Under the pieces are notes generated by a model. The model was not told where the DNA came from and searched no databases. It saw only the letters and a program-made list of their open reading frames with translations. A program made the translations under genes and the position numbers. DNA of 64,000 bases from Notolepis coatsorum (taxonomy: Eukaryota > Chordata > Actinopteri > Aulopiformes > Paralepididae): contig OZ020589.1 of NCBI GenBank assembly GCA_963971535.1, positions 79,170,536 to 79,234,535 of the forward strand. Reading direction: 5' to 3'. The first letter of the stretch is position 1. Each line of letters starts with the position of its first letter. Below, one piece after another: positions 61,271-64,000 of the stretch.

Positions 61271-61880
61271 TTATGCAACAGTAATTTGCGCATAACGCAG
61301 CATGGCACAGACACGTCACACGGAGCCCCGCGAAGCCTGCATACAGTAAACTAACTTAATCGTTAATATAACTGTTGTCCTTGTATCTTTACGCTTATGA
61401 AAACATTTAATAATATTTATAGGCCCTCATTTGGCCATAATAGCCTATTCTCAAATGGCTAAATCTCCCTGCTGACGGACCCATGTATAGCCTATATCAT
61501 ATTCCTATATGTCTCCAAGGAATCGTGGGGCTCGGGGAAGAAAGATTGGGAACCCCTGCTATAGCCTATATCCTTTATAATGTTATAGGCTATTTTATTT
61601 ACAGTAGTTTATTTATGATTTGTTTCCATAGCCGGTGTTGTGCCGAATTCAGACTCCCTGCCAGAATCTGACCCCCTCTGGAAAACGCGCATACACTCTT
61701 ATCAGCCTACCCAGCATGTAATACGTTCTTTGTTAGAACTCAACTCGTTATTATTTTGCGCATAGATTGTAGAAATACGGGAATGTTTTGATTATATTTA
61801 AAAGGCTTTGACATTGTAAAACGAAATAAGTGGAATTTCGAAGTTGTAAGCAGAATACATTCAATCAATCAATCTGCATG
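61271..61880. other. AT-rich DNA with one orphan hAT end
   Basis: GATTGGGAACCCCTG near 61543-61557 looks like the right end of a hAT element, but no left end is nearby. No gene is seen. Confidence 0.4.
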
Positions 61881-61882
61881 GT

Positions 61883-62030
61883 GATTGATTGAATGAAAAT
61901 TGTATTAACAGATTGCAGAATGGGTGCAATACAGTACGGCTCAATACACACAATTGTTAAGGGGATGCAGACCAGGGAAAGACTTTTGTCTTGTTTACAT
62001 CAGGGTCCCCCATTTTCAATTCATAATGAA
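61883..62030 (-). mobile_element. LINE 3' tail copy, inverted
   Basis: Same family as 24545-24685 in reverse: (TGAT)n, acagattgcagaatgggtgc ... catcagggtcccccattttc. Confidence 0.9.
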
Positions 62031-62039
62031 TTGTAAGTA

Positions 62040-62278
62040 AGGGTGCAACTTGCTCCGTGCAATCCATTCTTTGTGGATTTAGCCCTTACTGTATATTTAA
62101 TATTTTAGAATGTATATACATAACATAGAAAATGTTATATATCCCGGACCGTATTTTATTCGTATTCTTATTTTTATTCTTATTCGTGACTTTTGTTTTT
62201 GACTAACTAAATGTTTACTGTTTACTGTGGTGCCGAATTTCCCTCGGGATAAATAAAGTATTTCTATTCTATTCTATA
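62040..62278 (+). mobile_element. 3' end of another LINE
   Basis: It ends gtgccgaatttccctcggga, taaataaagtatttctattc and (TATTC)n, a common 3' end of fish non-LTR elements. No coding part is left. Confidence 0.65.
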
Positions 62279-62642
62279 AGTGATTCTATAAGTGATAGGC
62301 TAGCGCTAGCCTATTAAGCTATTAGATTGGGCCATTTAAAATGAAAGTCAACACTTCCATTGACAGTGAAATTTGACAGCGCGTTAGGCCAAGTGAGGCT
62401 GGATGTTGCTCTATTTTTTTTCCCCTAGATGGAAGGTGCCCAGTAGTTCCAAAGGCTACTCTCACAGCGATGACCGGTGACAGATATTATCTACAGGCTT
62501 TATCAGTTTGCCATCTGAGAGGAGGTGGACAACTGTGCTGTGGTTGGTGTAAACCTGTGACAAGTCCACCTGCAAGCCAAGGTAAGACTGACTAAATACT
62601 CTACTTATATTTTATAAACATGTATTATCATTCTGTTTTCAG

Positions 62643-63175
62643 CTAAATTAGGTTATAACCAAAAAGTTGATGCCCATCGGCTCCTTTGAGTACCAGATGT
62701 CGGACTTCATGCTTTTTTTGGGGTGGAGGTAGAAGAGGACACTTGGATGTGTATTTTTTTAAGCTTGCAACTGGACATGCTGGATTTCCTGGCTCAGCGA
62801 ACATGAATCCATGCAAGGACTCTTTGCTGGCATCAGTGAGGTTTTTATGATTTAAATACTTCAATCCAGTTTCACCATTTCGGGGTACGCTGGGAGTGTT
62901 GGGGGAGAGGGCATCAGATTCTTGGGTCAGTTGGAGGTCGGTGCTGGTGATGATTGGATGGTGTGGCCTCTTTTTATCTTTTCTCTTGAATTGATTGAAT
63001 GCGATTGCATCATAACTTGTTAAGTCTGAACTCATCCCCTTTTCAATTAGATCATCTTGAAAATTTTTCATTGCCCATGCTGTCATTTTCTTAGTATTTT
63101 TTTCACGTCTGTCTTCTATTTTGTCCAGTTCCTCCTCCTGTAATGTCCTGATACCTTTAGTTGCCTTTTATCTTC
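62643..63175 (-). pseudogene. Crypton/KIAA1958-like tyrosine recombinase fragment
   Basis: The minus strand is open upstream of the Met at 63086: LQEEELDKIEDRREKNTKKM, then TAWAMKNFQDDLIEKGMSSD, and later HGFMFAEPGNPACPVASLKK and YTSKCPLLPP. The first block resembles the N-terminal SAM-like region and the second the (D/E)P.NP..CPV..(F/L)..Y.SKC block of Crypton-derived proteins (DUF3504 type). The middle of the domain is missing and no catalytic Arg/His/Tyr set is visible, so it is a remnant. The assignment rests on motif memory. Confidence 0.55.
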
Positions 63176-63411
63176 ATATCATGTATCTCATTCTCTTCTG
63201 CTGCCTCCCATTCCTCATACGTTTTGTGTCCCAAAAAAGATTAAACATTGTATCCATTTGTTGTTTGTTTGTTTGTTTAGCTAGCTACATTTAGTTTGTG
63301 AAAAAGGCAACTTGAATGTTATATTGCTGCTGTCGGATAGTTGCTATGGTTCCATGTTGGGTTCAGTGGTAACATTGTTAAACAGTGGTGATAATAATAA
63401 TAATAATAATT

Positions 63412-63797
63412 AGGGATGTCCGATATTATCGGCCTACCGATATTATCGGCCAATATTGGCATAAAATTGTGATATCGGAAAATATCTGTATCGGTTTTCA
63501 AAAAAAAATCTTTTTAATTTAATTAAATCTTTTACATTTCTATAACCTTTATTTACCCAGGCAAGCAAGTAAGAACAAATTCTGATTTTATTTATTGTCA
63601 AAAGTATGCATAATGTTGTGTTAATTCCACAACAAGAGATATGTAATGTTAATTACCTGAAATTATTCCGTTTTTTGGGGGGGGGGGGGAAACCCTGCAT
63701 ATATCGGTATCGGTTGATATCGGTATCGGAAATTAAGAGTTGGTCAATATCGGTATATCGGTATCGGTAAAAAAGCCAATATCGAGCATCCCTATTA
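63412..63797. mobile_element. hAT-type MITE, about 385 bp
   Basis: The ends TAGGGATGTCCGATATTATC and GCCAATATCGAGCATCCCTA are imperfect inverted repeats. Subterminal regions are full of ATCGGTATCGG. It sits in an (ATT)n tail, so the 8-bp duplication cannot be read reliably. Confidence 0.75.
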
Positions 63798-64000
63798 ATA
63801 ATATATTGGATTTATATAGCGTCTTTCAGGAGACCCAAGGTGCTTAACAGTGGGGGGGCAGCTAAGGGGAAGGAGATCAGAGGAACAAGGTAACAACAAA
63901 GTTAAAAAAAAAGAAAAGAAAAGAGGGAAATCAGGCAGAGTAATTTATAAATTTGGTGAAGAGGTGAGATTTGAGTTGGGATTTGAAAGAGTCCAGGGAT
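63798..64000. mobile_element. SINE/LINE-like repeat cut by the window edge
   Basis: attggatttatatagcgtct follows the (ATT)n tail, as in the SINE at 28977-29340. Further right the sequence differs (ggtgaagaggtgagatttga). The element continues beyond the window. Confidence 0.6.

Overview
The window looks like nuclear DNA from a ray-finned (teleost) fish and consists almost entirely of transposable elements. The evidence is the mixture of families: L1-like, L2 and Rex1-like LINEs, a DIRS element with a tyrosine recombinase, Ty3/Gypsy elements of two lineages, a Ty1/Copia element, hAT, PIF/Harbinger and piggyBac-type DNA transposons, tRNA-derived SINEs, and (TG)n, (GA)n and (ATT)n microsatellites. 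I see no convincing host gene, rRNA, genuine tRNA gene or CRISPR array. There are no bacterial operons, so ribosome binding sites and similar features do not apply.

Layout, left to right. (1) 1-5.2 kb: L1-type LINE on the minus strand, with an intact ORF1 and an ORF2 that stays open to the window edge. (2) 5.2-9.2 kb: decayed LINE pieces around a complete hAT element with an 8-bp target duplication. (3) 9.5-13.6 kb: retrovirus-like LTR remnant on the minus strand (LTR, tRNA-Arg-like primer site, minisatellites, Gag zinc knuckles) containing a perfect 220-bp palindrome. (4) 14.1-16.0 kb: Rex1-like LINE. (5) 16.0-21.0 kb: damaged Copia element on the minus strand carrying a SINE and an hAT MITE, fused at its 5' side to a fragment of another repetitive coding sequence. 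(6) 21-26 kb: piggyBac-type, Harbinger-type and hAT elements with repeated copies of one LINE tail. (7) 26-29.4 kb: L2 LINE split by an internally deleted Gypsy element, then a SINE. (8) 29.4-36.95 kb: Harbinger element containing a 5.2-kb DIRS element. (9) 38-50 kb: inverted LTR-like repeats around a complete, apparently young Ty3/Gypsy element with a PNMA-like Gag. (10) 50.5-60.2 kb: chromovirus-type Gypsy element with clean 5-bp target duplication, itself holding a long-palindrome piggyBac MITE and a solo LTR, which holds an hAT element, which holds LINE tails. (11) 60.2-64 kb: second Harbinger copy, LINE tails, a Crypton-like tyrosine-recombinase remnant and a last hAT MITE.

Most notable: the 39.2-47.0 kb Gypsy element has gag, pro and pol in three frames, with an in-phase canonical slippery heptamer in each overlap (T TTA AAC, C CCA AAC). 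Its Gag has an RRM-like N-terminus as in PNMA proteins. The chromovirus element at 50.5-60.2 kb has no room for a tRNA primer site. Its 13-nt leader is instead complementary to the predicted 5' end of its own transcript, as in Tf1-type self-priming, and the same arrangement recurs in the deleted relative at 27.0-28.9 kb.
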